DNA from: Bartonella tribocorum
Lineage (GTDB): Bacteria; Pseudomonadota; Alphaproteobacteria; Rhizobiales; Rhizobiaceae
Direction of reading: 5' to 3'
NCBI RefSeq assembly: GCF_002777915.1
Contig: NZ_NJGE01000004.1
Span: 62,001-126,000, forward strand
DNA length: 64,000 nt
Under the pieces are notes generated by a model. That model saw nothing but the letters and a program-made list of their open reading frames with translations. It did not search any database and was not told the origin of the DNA. Positions 30,662 to 41,142 of the stretch are shown here, piece by piece. The position numbers were made by a program, and so were the translations under genes. Positions within the stretch are counted from its first letter, which is position 1, and each line of letters begins with the position of its first letter.

Positions 30662-31660
30662 ATGATTGACACGACTATACAAAAAATTAATCAGGAAGAT
30701 AATTTGGTCAAATCCATTTCTGACCGATATTCGCCCTATCGCGTCTTTACAGCACAAGAATGGTCAGAATTTCGTGCCGATACACCTCTCACTTTGACTT
30801 TTGATGAAATTAAACGTTTACGTTCTATTGATGATCCTATCGATCTTGAAGAAGTCCAACGCATTTATCTTTCTTTATCGCGTCTACTCTCATGCCATGT
30901 TGAAGCAGTACAGGAGCTTTTTCACAAACGTCAGCAGTTTCTCCATCAGGAAGAGACTAAAAAAACACCCTTTATTATTGGAATTGCTGGTTCTGTAGCA
31001 GTAGGAAAATCAACCACCGCTCGCATCCTTCAAGAACTGTTGAAACGTTGGACATCTAGTCTTAAAGTTGATCTGATCACAACGGATGGTTTTCTCTATC
31101 CTAACGCAATCTTACAGCAAAAAAATCGTCTGAATCGTAAAGGATTTCCTGATTCCTATGACATTAAAAAATTGCTGTGCTTTCTTTCGGCTATAAAAGC
31201 AGGTGTTGGGAATGTCCCTGCTCCGCTTTATTCGCATATGACCTATGATGTTCTAGAAAACCAGACAATTACCATTAACCGTCCTGATATTTTAATTGTT
31301 GAAGGGATTAATGTATTACAAGTTAGTGATCTTCCTAAAGATGGAAAAGTCATTCCTTTCGTGTCGGATTTTTTTGATTTTTCAATCTATGTCGATGCTG
31401 AAACAGAAGTCATTCGTCACTGGTATTTAGAGCGCTTTAAACGTTTACGTAAAACAGCTTTTCAAAATCCTGAATCCTATTTTCATCGTTATGCCCTTCT
31501 CAATGAAAAAGAAGCCTCAAAAATCGCTGAGGATATTTGGCAAACAATTAATTTAAAAAATTTACAAGAAAATATATTGCCAACACGACCACGGTCCAAT
31601 CTCATTCTACGAAAGGGAAAAAATCATTTGGTCGAGTATGTCGCACTTAGACGACTATAA
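30662..31660 (+). CDS. coaA: Pantothenate kinase type I
   Basis: First and controlling step of coenzyme A synthesis, phosphorylating pantothenate. 332 residues from ATG 30662; GTG 30635 is an alternative start. The N-terminal [22 protein letters not shown] segment is near residues 22-43 (given here by its ends S22 and L43). The P-loop [12 protein letters not shown] is at 107-118. The region GFPDSYD near 167 and the [22 protein letters not shown] stretch near 203 are typical of prokaryotic CoaA rather than CoaX. Confidence 0.95.
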   Translation: MIDTTIQKINQEDNLVKSISDRYSPYRVFTAQEWSEFRADTPLTLTFDEIKRLRSIDDPIDLEEVQRIYLSLSRLLSCHVEAVQELFHKRQQFLHQEETKKTPFIIGIAGSVAVGKSTTARILQELLKRWTSSLKVDLITTDGFLYPNAILQQKNRLNRKGFPDSYDIKKLLCFLSAIKAGVGNVPAPLYSHMTYDVLENQTITINRPDILIVEGINVLQVSDLPKDGKVIPFVSDFFDFSIYVDAETEVIRHWYLERFKRLRKTAFQNPESYFHRYALLNEKEASKIAEDIWQTINLKNLQENILPTRPRSNLILRKGKNHLVEYVALRRL

Positions 31661-31673
31661 GGATCTCATAACT

Positions 31674-33041
31674 ATGCACCAGAATCCCATTCATTTTACC
31701 TCAACACGTATCGATAACAGTTGCCCTATTATCTTGGTAAACCAAAGAAATCTTGCCAACTTATCACTTGATGCCTCAACAACAGCATGGATAAAAGTGA
31801 ATGACTTTACTGGAAAAGCAGGACAAACACTCTTTGTTCCTCACGAAACAGGCCATTTAAAAAAAGTTTTATTTGGAATTGGCAACGGTAATGATCCCTT
31901 TATTACAGGACTGCTTGCTCAAAAACTTCCTGCTGGTCAATGGCATTTAGAAGGTGAAACCTCTGATGAAATAAATGCCTATCTTGGATTGGCTCTGGGA
32001 AGCTATCAATTTAATCGCTATCGTCAAAACTCTTCTTTTAAGTCATTATCTATCCATGTCAATAAGGCTGTTGATCTTAATGAGCTCCAACGCATTTATG
32101 AAGCTGTCTTCTTCGTCCGTGATCTCATCAATATTCCAGCCAATGATATGACCCCTGATACTCTCGAAGTAGAAGCACGAAAATTAGGAAAAACATACGG
32201 TGCTCATGTCCAAACTATTTGTGGAGATGATCTCTTAACCCATAATTTTCCGATGATTCATGCCGTAGGAAGAGCAGGCAGTACTGCACCAAGACTGATT
32301 GAGTTACACTGGGGGCAAGAACATCATCCTAAAATAACGTTGGTAGGCAAAGGCGTAACTTTTGATACAGGAGGACTGGATATTAAATCAGCCAATAACA
32401 TGTTGCTTATGAAAAAAGACATGGGAGGTGGAGCAAACGTTTTGGGATTGGCTAAACTTATCATGGATGCAAAATTACCTTTCCGTCTACGTGTTTTGAT
32501 TCCAGCTGTAGAAAATGCAATTTCTGCGAATGCTTATCGACCAGGTGATATTCTCAAAAGTCGTAAAGGTTTAAGTGTTGAAGTGGGTAATACAGATGCT
32601 GAAGGACGACTTGTCCTTGCTGATGCACTTGCCTATGGTGATGAAGAAAGTCCAAAATTCATGCTTTGCATGGCTACTTTAACAGGAGCAGCACGTATAG
32701 CATTAGGACCAGATCTTCCTGCATTTTATTGTAATGATTCAATATGGGCACAACAAATTTCTGAATCGGCTCACGCTGTTTTTGATCCTCTTTGGCAAAT
32801 GCCCCTTTGGAAACCTTACCAAGAGATGTTATCATCACCAATTGCTGATCTTAATAATGTAACTGGAAATAGCTTTGCTGGCTCTATAACGGCTGCTTTA
32901 TTTCTTAATTCTTTTGTTGAAAAAGCTGAACATTTTGCGCATTTTGACCTTTATGGATGGGTTCCAAAAGAAAAACCAGGATACCCTATTGGGGGATCAG
33001 CTCAAACTATTCGTGCCCTTTATAATATTTTTAAAAAATGA
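31674..33041 (+). CDS. Leucyl aminopeptidase (M17 family)
   Basis: Zinc/manganese metallo-aminopeptidase of the cytosol. 455 residues. The M17 signature NTDAEGRL is present near residue 308, with the metal ligands VGKGVTFDTGGLDIK near 224 and KKDMGGGANVLG near 246. It is closer to the shorter PepB-like/rhizobial M17 group than to E. coli PepA. ATG 31674 is preferred because AAGGA lies before it; a start at 31638 would overlap coaA by 23 bp. The gene follows coaA closely. Confidence 0.93.
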   Translation: MHQNPIHFTSTRIDNSCPIILVNQRNLANLSLDASTTAWIKVNDFTGKAGQTLFVPHETGHLKKVLFGIGNGNDPFITGLLAQKLPAGQWHLEGETSDEINAYLGLALGSYQFNRYRQNSSFKSLSIHVNKAVDLNELQRIYEAVFFVRDLINIPANDMTPDTLEVEARKLGKTYGAHVQTICGDDLLTHNFPMIHAVGRAGSTAPRLIELHWGQEHHPKITLVGKGVTFDTGGLDIKSANNMLLMKKDMGGGANVLGLAKLIMDAKLPFRLRVLIPAVENAISANAYRPGDILKSRKGLSVEVGNTDAEGRLVLADALAYGDEESPKFMLCMATLTGAARIALGPDLPAFYCNDSIWAQQISESAHAVFDPLWQMPLWKPYQEMLSSPIADLNNVTGNSFAGSITAALFLNSFVEKAEHFAHFDLYGWVPKEKPGYPIGGSAQTIRALYNIFKK

Positions 33042-33201
33042 AATTTGACACAAAATATCCACAAAGATGAACGATTTTATTGGTTCAGAAGAATTTTCTT
33101 ATCATCTTAAATTATGCTCTGTGCTTTAATTTAAAAAGATGAGGTGTTCTGTTTGTGCTGTCGTCATGAATCTATTTAAAGATACAATGAAAGGTAAATA
33201 A

Positions 33202-34062
33202 ATGATCTCTAAAGATCCCAGATTACATGCATTCCGAGAAGATCTAGCAGATCAACGTCTTGAAACAGAAATTAAAGCACAGCGCTTTGTGCAAGGTGAA
33301 AAAAGACGTGTTAATGTACCTGTTGCTGGACTGTTTAAAGAAAACAATAAAAAAAGCGAAATGCAGACAGAGTGCTTATTCGGGGAAGAACTTCTTATTT
33401 TTGAACATGGAGAAACGATGTCATGGGGACAATCTCTTAAAGATGATTATGTTGGCTATATTGATACAACAGCGCTTTGTATATCAACTGTCAAACAAAC
33501 ACATGTCGTTTCAGTGCCACGTACTTTTCAATATTTTCAAGCTGATTTGCATGGACCAATGGAATATCCTTTATCCATGGGAAGTAAGGTAAGTGTCGTT
33601 GATGAAGTTGAAGTCCGTGAAACCATGTATTCTATACTTGAAAACGGAAAAGCAATCATTAGTAATCACCTTAGTCCCATTGAAAATGTGTATAAAGATT
33701 ATGTCACTGTTGCTGAAATGTTTATCCGCACACCTTACCTTTGGGGTGGAGCCAGTGGCTTTGGAATTGATTGCTCAGGACTCATCCAACTTTCTATGAT
33801 AATGACTGGTCAGAGGGTTTTACGTGATACTGATATGCAGCAGAAAACTATCGGAAATCCTCTCTCAGATAGTGATAAACTTCAACGAGGTGATCTGATT
33901 TTTTGGCAAGGTCATGCTGCCATTATGATTGACCATGAAAATATCATTCATGCAAATGGCTTCTCTATGGACGTTACGATCGAACCGCTAGAGGGAGTCA
34001 TTACACGTATTGCTCAAACATATCAACGATATCCCATCGCAAAACGTCGTCCAACTCAATAA
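33202..34062 (+). CDS. NlpC/P60 family peptidoglycan hydrolase
   Basis: 286-residue protein with an N-terminal pair of SH3b-like domains (about 40-130) and a C-terminal NlpC/P60 cysteine peptidase domain. Catalytic residues: Cys in GIDCSGLIQL near residue 191 and His in GHAAIMID near 238, with a further polar residue in IIHANG. Such enzymes cut D-Glu-meso-DAP bonds in cell-wall peptides. No signal peptide is visible, suggesting cytoplasmic cell-wall recycling or non-classical export. AAAGG precedes the ATG. It follows the M17 aminopeptidase, a pairing seen in other Rhizobiales. Confidence 0.9.
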   Translation: MISKDPRLHAFREDLADQRLETEIKAQRFVQGEKRRVNVPVAGLFKENNKKSEMQTECLFGEELLIFEHGETMSWGQSLKDDYVGYIDTTALCISTVKQTHVVSVPRTFQYFQADLHGPMEYPLSMGSKVSVVDEVEVRETMYSILENGKAIISNHLSPIENVYKDYVTVAEMFIRTPYLWGGASGFGIDCSGLIQLSMIMTGQRVLRDTDMQQKTIGNPLSDSDKLQRGDLIFWQGHAAIMIDHENIIHANGFSMDVTIEPLEGVITRIAQTYQRYPIAKRRPTQ

Positions 34063-34287
34063 ACTTAATAGAGCCCCCTCTAAAGACAATTCATTGACTG
34101 TTTTTATTATATCGTAAATTGGTTTATAGGGTAATTAGTTATCATTTTCCCGGAGAAAAATTTTTAAATATCGTAAAATTTTCTCACTTCAAGTTTGATG
34201 TTGAATTAATAAAAATATCTGTCTGTGCATCACAAGCAGGTGTGATGTGTGAATAAAATGATTAAGAAAAGAATACCTCTTATGAAT

Positions 34288-34490
34288 GCTCTCTAATGCC
34301 AAGGTCTATCGTAAAATCGGGGCTGAAAAAATATATGATGGTGCCCATTTGCCCTTTTATTAAGCGTAAAGAGGATGACGTGCAGTAGATTTTATATTAT
34401 TTCCATAGAGGCTTTAACATTGTACCTTTCACAAAAAAACAACGCGAAAGGGGCTTAGTGCGTTCGAGAAATGTATCTTTTAACATACCT
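34288..34490 (+). pseudogene. tyrosine integrase N-terminal relic (copy 1)
   Basis: From 34295 the frame reads NAKVYRKIGAEKIYDGAHLP. After a frameshift near 34352 it continues IKRKEDDVQ-stop-ILYYF, and the same frame further on reads KKQRERGLVRSRNVSFN. This matches the pattern of the integrase arm-binding domain (LNAR.V..L-G-K..DG.GL-KR.DG..QWV.RY-RREMGLG..R.VSL). A TAG at 34386 and the shift break it. The DNA aligns with the second relic at 56450-56600, starting upstream of the coding start. Confidence 0.55.
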
Positions 34491-34964
34491 GTGTATTGGC
34501 AATACAATGATTTTCAGTATTACCTAAAGAACCTGCCTTCCTTGACCAAAAGACATATCTTAAGGTATCTCATAAAACACTCTTACGTTATTTGTATTTT
34601 TCATTCATATTACTTAGAGAGATTTTTCTTCATCTCTCATATGATAAAACGTATATTATATCCCCCTAATCAGTCCTCTTTTCATGTTTTTTATATTTAA
34701 TCATTAGTCGAGAGAATCAAGAGAAAAAAGACAATTTATGATTATAAAATAATATGTTATTATACTAAATATATTATGATGACGTTTAAATTATTGGTCA
34801 TGTAAAATAATCTCTCATAACAAGCTCAAAATATTCTCTTCTAAAGAGTCTTTCGAAATTTTTCCTATTATCGATATCCCATGAAATAAATACCCCTGAC
34901 ATCTCTCAGCGTTCCTAAGCCTAACTCACAACAACACGCGTAAAAAGTATAAATCAATTATCTA

Positions 34965-35088
34965 CCATCATTTTATGCTTGTGAAACATGCAAAAGGCAT
35001 GATTTTGATTGATTGAGGATAAACAGACTTTAAATAGAAGGATTTTACGAGACTGGACTCTCTCACTTAATAATTATCAATCAATACC
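34965..35088 (+). repeat. dispersed intergenic repeat, copy D
   Basis: Contains GCTTGTGAAACATGCAA and GATTTTGATTGATTGA (about 34977-35016) and, near the right end, CACTTAATAATTATCAATCAA (written here as two overlapping pieces: CACTTAATAATTATC and TTATCAATCAA). These match the two blocks of copies A to C. It lies about 470 bp after the integrase relic. Confidence 0.45.
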
Positions 35089-35121
35089 TATATTTAAACA
35101 ATATTGTCTTCTTACACCCCA

Positions 35122-35535
35122 TTAGAGAAGATGATTTTTTAACACCTGAACCAATGGTTTATCAGCATCAGGCATAGGATATTTATCAAGATCATTAATA
35201 AAAATCCATTCTAAATTTTGCCCCTCTCGTCCTTGCGCAACTCCCTCATAATGCTTACAAAGATACAGCGGCATTAAAAGATGAAATGTTGCATAGCTAT
35301 GGCTCGCAAACGTTAAAGGGTGTAAATTATTTGCCTGAACATATACACCAAGCTCTTCTTCTAATTCACGAATCAATGAGATTTCTGGAGTTTCACCTTG
35401 CTCAACCTTTCCACCAGGAAACTCCCATAAACCAGCCAACGATTTTCCTTCAGGACGCTCGGTAAGCAAAACACGATTATTTTGATCTAACAATGCGCAG
35501 GCAACAACAAGAAGAAGGGGATTTTTTATACACAT
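35122..35535 (-). CDS. mutT: 8-oxo-dGTP diphosphatase MutT (Nudix hydrolase)
   Basis: Removes oxidised dGTP from the nucleotide pool, preventing A-to-C transversions. 137 residues from ATG 35535, with GGAG upstream; TTG 35547 is the longest start. The Nudix box is complete: G-x5-E-x7-RELEEELG, with GKVEQGETPEIS leading into RELEEELGV (about residues 38-60). FPGGKVE and the C-terminal EWIFINDLDKYPMPDADKPLV (D-KYPMP part) are typical of MutT. It lies about 120 bp after argJ on the same strand. Confidence 0.9.
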   Translation of the reverse strand: MCIKNPLLLVVACALLDQNNRVLLTERPEGKSLAGLWEFPGGKVEQGETPEISLIRELEEELGVYVQANNLHPLTFASHSYATFHLLMPLYLCKHYEGVAQGREGQNLEWIFINDLDKYPMPDADKPLVQVLKNHLL

Positions 35536-35657
35536 ATCGCTCTCCAATGAGAATATAACAGTCTCTGTATCATATTCCCTTACCTCAAAAAGAATTCATA
35601 TATCTCATTCTCTTTTTTTAATAATAGGCCATAAATATAGAATAAAGCGTGCATCCA

Positions 35658-36890
35658 TTAACTTCTGTAATCACTATTGATCATAACGTACTCTTTTGTT
35701 AAGTCGCAAGACCAAACCGTTGCCTCACCAGCGCCCAAACCGATATCAACACGAATTGCAATGTGTTTACCTTGCATATAAGAACTTATTGCCTCTTCAC
35801 AATACGCAGGATCTCGTTCGCCATTCACTGCCACTCGATATTCACCAAACCAAATCATCAACAAATCACGATCAACTTCAACACCTGCCTTCCCAACCGC
35901 CATAACGACTCGCCCCCAATTTGCATCTTCACCGGCAATAGCCGTTTTTACAAGTGGTGAATTTGCAATTGATAAAGCAATCGTTTTGGCTGCATTGTCT
36001 GTTGTAGCACCACTCACATTCACCTCAATTAAATGACGCGCACCTTCACCATCACACACAACTTGAAGTGCAAGTTCATGCAAAAGTGCATGCAAGTGCT
36101 TTGAGAATACCTCATAACGTGGATCAGCTCTCTGCGTAAGGAGAGGAAAGCTTTCTTTTCCTGTCGCAAACAACATAAGCGTATCTGAAGTTGAGGTATC
36201 ATTATCGACAGTAATCGAATTGAAAGACCCCTGAACAGCTTCTGATAACATGGATTGAAGCATATCCGAAGAAATCGTCGCATCACTGACCACAAATGAG
36301 AGCATTGTTGCCATATCGGGTGCAATCATACCAGCACCTTTTGCAATTCCATGAATGGTAACAGTCTCTCCCCCGCAATCAAAAGTGCGCGTAGCAAGTT
36401 TTGGAAATGTGTCCGTTGTCATTATGGCTCTTGCAGCTTCCAACCAATTTCCCTCTTCTGCTGTCTCTGCCATACTTGGTAAAAGATTTACAATACCCGA
36501 TGCATCCATTGGCTCGCCAATAACACCCGTAGAAGCTATAAAAATTTCATTTTCTCTAACCTTTAAAGTGTTCGCTGCTGCACAGATGATTTCATTGGTT
36601 GTGTGCTTTCCTTTTCTTCCTGTAAAAGCATTGGCATTTCCAGAATTCACAACAACACCCCTCGCAACCCTATGGGGAAGCGATGCACGACAATGCTCTA
36701 CAGGGGCAGATGGACATTTTGAACGTGTAAAAACACCTGCAACACTTACTGGTTTATCGAATACAATGAAAAGGAGATCTGTACGATCCTTATATTTAAT
36801 TCCAGCTTTAGCTGTTGCTATCCGTACACCAGATAATGGAGAAAGTTCTTGGATATTTTGGGGCATCAAAGGAGATATTTTTAAAACCAC
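35658..36890 (-). CDS. argJ: Bifunctional glutamate N-acetyltransferase/amino-acid acetyltransferase
   Basis: Acetylates glutamate at the start and recovers acetyl groups at the fifth step of arginine synthesis. 410 residues. It is made as a precursor that cleaves itself before the nucleophilic Thr in [10 protein letters not shown] near residue 193, giving alpha and beta chains. [13 protein letters not shown] near residue 53 and [10 protein letters not shown] near 84 are conserved. GTG 36890 is chosen because its N-terminus aligns in length with rhizobial ArgJ; ATG 36866 is the alternative. The gene follows the parvulin gene as in other Rhizobiales (secA - parvulin - argJ). Confidence 0.95.
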   Translation of the reverse strand: MVLKISPLMPQNIQELSPLSGVRIATAKAGIKYKDRTDLLFIVFDKPVSVAGVFTRSKCPSAPVEHCRASLPHRVARGVVVNSGNANAFTGRKGKHTTNEIICAAANTLKVRENEIFIASTGVIGEPMDASGIVNLLPSMAETAEEGNWLEAARAIMTTDTFPKLATRTFDCGGETVTIHGIAKGAGMIAPDMATMLSFVVSDATISSDMLQSMLSEAVQGSFNSITVDNDTSTSDTLMLFATGKESFPLLTQRADPRYEVFSKHLHALLHELALQVVCDGEGARHLIEVNVSGATTDNAAKTIALSIANSPLVKTAIAGEDANWGRVVMAVGKAGVEVDRDLLMIWFGEYRVAVNGERDPAYCEEAISSYMQGKHIAIRVDIGLGAGEATVWSCDLTKEYVMINSDYRS

Positions 36891-36949
36891 AATATGCTTT
36901 CTATAAAAAATGCTTTCTATAAAAACAAATAAAACGATTACAGCTTAAG

Positions 36950-37020
36950 AGCCTCTTAATAGAAAACTGCTAGGTTTTTTTGAAAAAACAAACCTAGCAA
37001 ACGATCTATTTAAAGAGGCT
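36950..37020 (-). terminator. nested inverted repeats between parvulin gene and argJ
   Basis: Outer arms AGCCTCTT (36950-36957) and AAGAGGCT (37013-37020); inner perfect 10-bp arms TGCTAGGTTT (36968-36977) and AAACCTAGCA (36990-36999). The inner stem can extend through a T/A run. It is placed 20-90 bp after the parvulin stop and before argJ, so it may terminate or partly terminate the transcript; T-runs lie in the stem rather than after it. Confidence 0.45.
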
Positions 37021-37039
37021 ACCTACTTATTTTTCCTCG

Positions 37040-37993
37040 TTATTCCGTATCTTCTTCATCGGATGTCTCATCGGGTAGCAACGTCCCATTTTGATTAAGC
37101 GATTCCATGATTTTTGTAACATTAGGATCAGGATATTTCACATCTATCTTGCTCCGCAAATCAACAATGAGTTCTTGATAGCGCTTTTTTATCAACTGTG
37201 TACGCAACATCTCTTTAACATCATCAAATGCAGGAGGTTGTTTTACACGACGATCTTCTAATTTTATAATATGCCAACCAAAAGGACTTTCAACGGGTTG
37301 TTTCGTGTATTCGCCAACTTTCAAACCAAATGCTGCATCTTCAAAAGGCTTGACCATTTGACCATGGCTAAAATAACCAAGATCACCCCCAACAGCAGCG
37401 GAACCATCTGTTGAGCTTTTCTTTGCAATCTCTTCAAAATTTTCGCCTTTATTTAAATGCTTAATGATAGATTCTGCTTCTTTTCTGGTTTTGACCAAAA
37501 TATGACGGGCTTTAACTTCATCCTCTTTAGGTAAAGCAGCAATTTCTTGCTTGTAAAGAGCTTCCAAATCAGCATCCGATATTTTGTCAACAATCGCCTG
37601 TTTAAAATAAAGTTGTTGAAGTACATTGTCACGCATAACTGCCATACGTTTATCGTAAGCTTCCGTCTTATCAAGACCTTTGCTTCTTGCTTCTTTTGAA
37701 AGTGCCTGCATATCCAAATAAGCCTTTAAGACCATAATACGGCGTTGTTCATCAGGAAAGCGTGCTAAATTAGGATTTATTTCAAGCGCTAACTCATCCA
37801 ATTGGCCTGCTGTAATATTCTTCCCATCAATAACGGCCATAACATGAGATGGAGAAACAGCTTTTTCAGAAGTTTTCTCCAAAGCCTTTAAATCATTCGA
37901 CGATGAATTCAAATTTTCTTGGGCTCTCACCCCTAAACTTGTACTTGCCAATAAAGTTGATGCTAAAATCAGCGTGATAAAGTTAAATTTCAT
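37040..37993 (-). CDS. Peptidylprolyl isomerase, parvulin type (periplasmic)
   Basis: Periplasmic folding factor of 317 residues from ATG 37993, chosen for AAGGAG upstream and because it starts a signal peptide: MKFNF, a hydrophobic stretch, then a likely cut after GVRA-QEN near residue 26. A SurA_N-like chaperone region (about 60-160) precedes the rotamase domain (about 165-260), with KARHILVKTRKEAE and FGLKVGEYTKQPVESPFGWH (ends F and H) in place. The acidic C-terminus ends in EEDTE. It is divergent from secA, the same pairing seen in Brucella, which ties it to exported proteins. Confidence 0.92.
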   Translation of the reverse strand: MKFNFITLILASTLLASTSLGVRAQENLNSSSNDLKALEKTSEKAVSPSHVMAVIDGKNITAGQLDELALEINPNLARFPDEQRRIMVLKAYLDMQALSKEARSKGLDKTEAYDKRMAVMRDNVLQQLYFKQAIVDKISDADLEALYKQEIAALPKEDEVKARHILVKTRKEAESIIKHLNKGENFEEIAKKSSTDGSAAVGGDLGYFSHGQMVKPFEDAAFGLKVGEYTKQPVESPFGWHIIKLEDRRVKQPPAFDDVKEMLRTQLIKKRYQELIVDLRSKIDVKYPDPNVTKIMESLNQNGTLLPDETSDEEDTE

Positions 37994-38414
37994 AAATATA
38001 CTCCTTAAAATGCAAGGCAGGTTCAAGATTCCAATTTTCTTTACCATAACACTTTAACCTTTAAACATAGAGAAATAAATGAGTAATTTATTTTAAAAAG
38101 TGCAAAATCATCCTTTTATCTTAGTTCCTCCAACCCTATCTAATGCTAATGAAAAACATGATAATAGAGAAAAATGGCATATTGTATCTTAAAATACTTT
38201 GTATTGTATCCATTAAATAACATACCTAAAGTTGACATAGCGCCCTTCGCCTCTTATCTCTACTTTACAATTTAAAGTGAAAAATTGCACACCGGCAAGT
38301 ATAATGGTACCATCTGCACTTCATGATATCAGAAAACTTAAAGAAAATGTGGAGCATGGGAGAGCATATGAATTTCCCAACAAGAGTGACAACAATTAAA
38401 AGAAAGGGCCAGAG
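37994..38414. other. 421-bp divergent gap between parvulin gene and secA
   Basis: Holds both promoters. A TTGACA at 38232-38237 with TTATCT 16 bases later is a possible secA promoter. A 40-codon frame (ATG 38305 to TAG 38425-38427) overlaps the secA start; its downstream ATG at 38356 has GTGGAG before it. It lacks a signal sequence, so likeness to SecM is positional only. No RNA gene recognised. Confidence 0.4.
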
Positions 38415-41132
38415 ATGGTCAGTCTAGGTGTTTTTGCACGTAAACTTTTTGGTTCAGCTCATGAGAGACGTCTCAAGGCACTCCGCCAAAAAGTTGCACA
38501 AATTAATGCTTTGGAAGAACAGTTCGTAAAATTAAGTGATGAACAGCTTTGCCAAAAAACAGATGCTTTTCGTAAACGCCTTAGTGAAGGTGAAAGTGTT
38601 GATGTACTCTTACCGGAAGCATTCGCAACGGTTCGTGAAGCCGCAAAACGTGTTTATGATATGCGTCCTTTTGACGTACAGCTTATTGGTGGGATGGTTC
38701 TTCACGACTGTGGTATCGCTGAAATGCGTACAGGTGAAGGTAAAACATTAATGGCAACCCTGCCAATTTATCTCAACGCATTAGAAGGTAAAGGCGTTCA
38801 TGTTGTAACAGTAAACGATTATCTCGCCAGTCGTGATGCTGAAACAATGGGAAAAATTTTTAGTTTTCTAGGGCTTACAACGGGTGTGATTCTTCATGAT
38901 CTTGATAGCGATGCCCGCCGAGAAGCCTATGCATGTGACATCACCTATGCAACAAATAATGAACTAGGTTTTGATTATTTGCGCGATAATATGGCTTTCG
39001 ATCATAATCAAATGGTTCAACGAGGACATCATTACGCAATTGTCGATGAAGTGGATTCTATCCTCATTGATGAAGCGCGTACTCCCCTTATTATTTCTGG
39101 TCCTCTAGAAGATCGTACTGACTTTTATAACCTTATTGATACATTTATTCCTGCTTTAATTCCAGAAGACTATGAAATAGATGAAAAACAAAAGACAACG
39201 ACCTTTACTGAAGTTGGTACTGAAAAAATTGAAAAAATGCTTGAACAGGCAGGGTATCTTAAAGGTGAAAGTCTTTATGACATAGAAAATGTCGCTATCG
39301 TTCATCATGTTAATAATGCTCTAAAAGCCCATAAACTTTTTGTTCGCGATAAAGATTATATTGTGCGCAATGATGAAATTGTTATCATTGACGAATTTAC
39401 AGGCCGAATGATGCCTGGACGTCGTTATTCTGAAGGACTTCATCAAGCCTTAGAAGCTAAAGAGCGTGTTGCTATCCAACCAGAAAATCAGACACTTGCT
39501 TCCATCACTTTCCAAAATTATTTCCGTATGTATAGAAAACTATCTGGAATGACTGGAACTGCAACAACAGAAGCCGAAGAATTCAGAAATATTTATGGTC
39601 TTGACGTTGTCGAAGTTCCTACCAATTTACCCGTACAACGTCTTGACGAAGATGATGAAATTTACCGAACAGCAGAAGAGAAATATCGGGCAATTGTGCG
39701 TGATATCCGTCAAGCGCACGAAAAAAAACAGCCTATTCTTGTTGGCACAACCTCTATTGAAAAGTCAGAACAATTGGCAGAGCGTTTACGAAAAGAAGGC
39801 ATTACCGATTTTAGAGTTTTAAATGCTCGCTATCACGAGCAAGAAGCATACATCATTGCACAAGCAGGCGTTCCTGGAGCTCTCACCATCGCAACCAACA
39901 TGGCAGGACGCGGTACGGATATACAGCTTGGTGGTAATGTTGACATGCGTATCCGACAAGAATTACAGGATATCCCCGAAGGACCAGAGCGAACGGCTAA
40001 AATTGAAGAAATCAAAAAAGATGTCAAACAACTTAAAGAAAAAGCTTTAGCGGCTGGAGGGCTTTACGTTATCGCGACTGAACGTCATGAAAGCCGCCGT
40101 ATTGATAACCAGCTTCGTGGACGTTCTGGGCGTCAAGGCGATCCCGGTCGCTCAAAGTTCTTTCTTTCTCTTCAAGATGATCTTATGCGTATCTTCGGTT
40201 CCAACCGTATGGATAGTATGCTGCAAAAACTTGGATTGAAAGAAAATGAGGCTATTATCCATCCGTGGATTAATAAAGCCCTTGAAAAAGCACAAAAAAA
40301 GGTCGAAGCACGGAACTTTGAAATTCGTAAAAATCTGCTAAAATATGATGATGTCATGAATGATCAACGCAAGGTTATTTTTGAACAGCGTATGGAGGTC
40401 ATGAATGCAGATGATTTATCAGAAATGATCCATGAAATGCGCAATGAAGTCGTGGAAGATCTTGTAGAGACTTATATTCCCTCTGGAACATATTCTGAAA
40501 AATGGGATGTAAAAGCTCTCGAAGAGGAACTTAAACAACTCTTTAATCTTGAGCTTCCTGTGGAAGAATGGGCAAAAGAAGATGGAATTGCCGAGGAACA
40601 AATTTTAGAGCGTATCTTGGATGCTGTTACAAAACTTGAAAATGAGCGTACTGAACGCTACTCTCCAGAGGTTATGGCTTATTTTCACAAAGCAGTATTG
40701 CTCGAAACTATTGACACGCTATGGCGTGAAAATCTGGTTAGTTTAGACCATTTGCGTTCTGTTGTTGGTTTTCGTGGTTACGCACAGCGAGATCCACTCA
40801 ATGAGTATAAGACAGAATCTTTTGAACTCTTTCAAAGTATGTTGAGAAATTTGCGCCGAATTGTTATTTCTAAACTTATGCGCTTTGAAATTATTCAACA
40901 ACCTACCGAGCCATCCATGCCTGAACAAACTGGTGCTGATTCTTCTGTTTTTAATGATCAAAATCAAGAAAATGGTCCACCCTTATGGGCACGATCACAA
41001 GAAAATAGGTTTGTTAATCCAAAAGACCGTGACCCCAACGATGTAACCACATGGGGAAAAGTTGGACGCAATGAACGTTGTCCTTGCGGTTCAGAGAAAA
41101 AATACAAACATTGTCATGGTGCCTTTGTTTGA
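38415..41132 (+). CDS. secA: Preprotein translocase ATPase SecA
   Basis: Motor of the Sec export pathway, at the inner membrane and in the cytosol. 905 residues. Walker A MRTGEGKT is at 104-111; the DEAD-type motif [14 protein letters not shown] is near 210; [15 protein letters not shown] near 494 and [17 protein letters not shown] near 566 belong to the second nucleotide-binding domain. The C-terminal zinc-binding tail [14 protein letters not shown], which binds SecB and lipids, is intact. AAAGGG precedes the ATG. Confidence 0.98.
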   Translation: MVSLGVFARKLFGSAHERRLKALRQKVAQINALEEQFVKLSDEQLCQKTDAFRKRLSEGESVDVLLPEAFATVREAAKRVYDMRPFDVQLIGGMVLHDCGIAEMRTGEGKTLMATLPIYLNALEGKGVHVVTVNDYLASRDAETMGKIFSFLGLTTGVILHDLDSDARREAYACDITYATNNELGFDYLRDNMAFDHNQMVQRGHHYAIVDEVDSILIDEARTPLIISGPLEDRTDFYNLIDTFIPALIPEDYEIDEKQKTTTFTEVGTEKIEKMLEQAGYLKGESLYDIENVAIVHHVNNALKAHKLFVRDKDYIVRNDEIVIIDEFTGRMMPGRRYSEGLHQALEAKERVAIQPENQTLASITFQNYFRMYRKLSGMTGTATTEAEEFRNIYGLDVVEVPTNLPVQRLDEDDEIYRTAEEKYRAIVRDIRQAHEKKQPILVGTTSIEKSEQLAERLRKEGITDFRVLNARYHEQEAYIIAQAGVPGALTIATNMAGRGTDIQLGGNVDMRIRQELQDIPEGPERTAKIEEIKKDVKQLKEKALAAGGLYVIATERHESRRIDNQLRGRSGRQGDPGRSKFFLSLQDDLMRIFGSNRMDSMLQKLGLKENEAIIHPWINKALEKAQKKVEARNFEIRKNLLKYDDVMNDQRKVIFEQRMEVMNADDLSEMIHEMRNEVVEDLVETYIPSGTYSEKWDVKALEEELKQLFNLELPVEEWAKEDGIAEEQILERILDAVTKLENERTERYSPEVMAYFHKAVLLETIDTLWRENLVSLDHLRSVVGFRGYAQRDPLNEYKTESFELFQSMLRNLRRIVISKLMRFEIIQQPTEPSMPEQTGADSSVFNDQNQENGPPLWARSQENRFVNPKDRDPNDVTTWGKVGRNERCPCGSEKKYKHCHGAFV

Positions 41133-41142
41133 AAAGCAAACA

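Larger units (their letters stand above)
34063..35121. other. 1.06-kb decayed gap with integrase relic and repeat copy D
   Basis: No intact gene. The left half holds a decayed tyrosine-integrase reading (about 34288-34490). The right part holds copy D of the dispersed repeat (about 34965-35088). The open frame at 34458-34700 is the in-frame tail of the relic and then AT-rich drift, not a gene. The sequence between 34700 and 34960 shows nothing recognisable. Confidence 0.6.

Noticed and set aside
33050-33130. Possible fifth copy of the dispersed repeat before the NlpC/P60 gene
   Set aside because: GAACGATTTTATTGGTTCA and TTATCATCTTAAAT resemble the two blocks, but spacing is much shorter and the match is near chance for such AT-rich DNA.
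34458-34700. 80-codon open frame after the NlpC/P60 gene
   Set aside because: Its first residues are the in-frame continuation of the integrase relic; it starts at an internal GTG without ribosome binding site.
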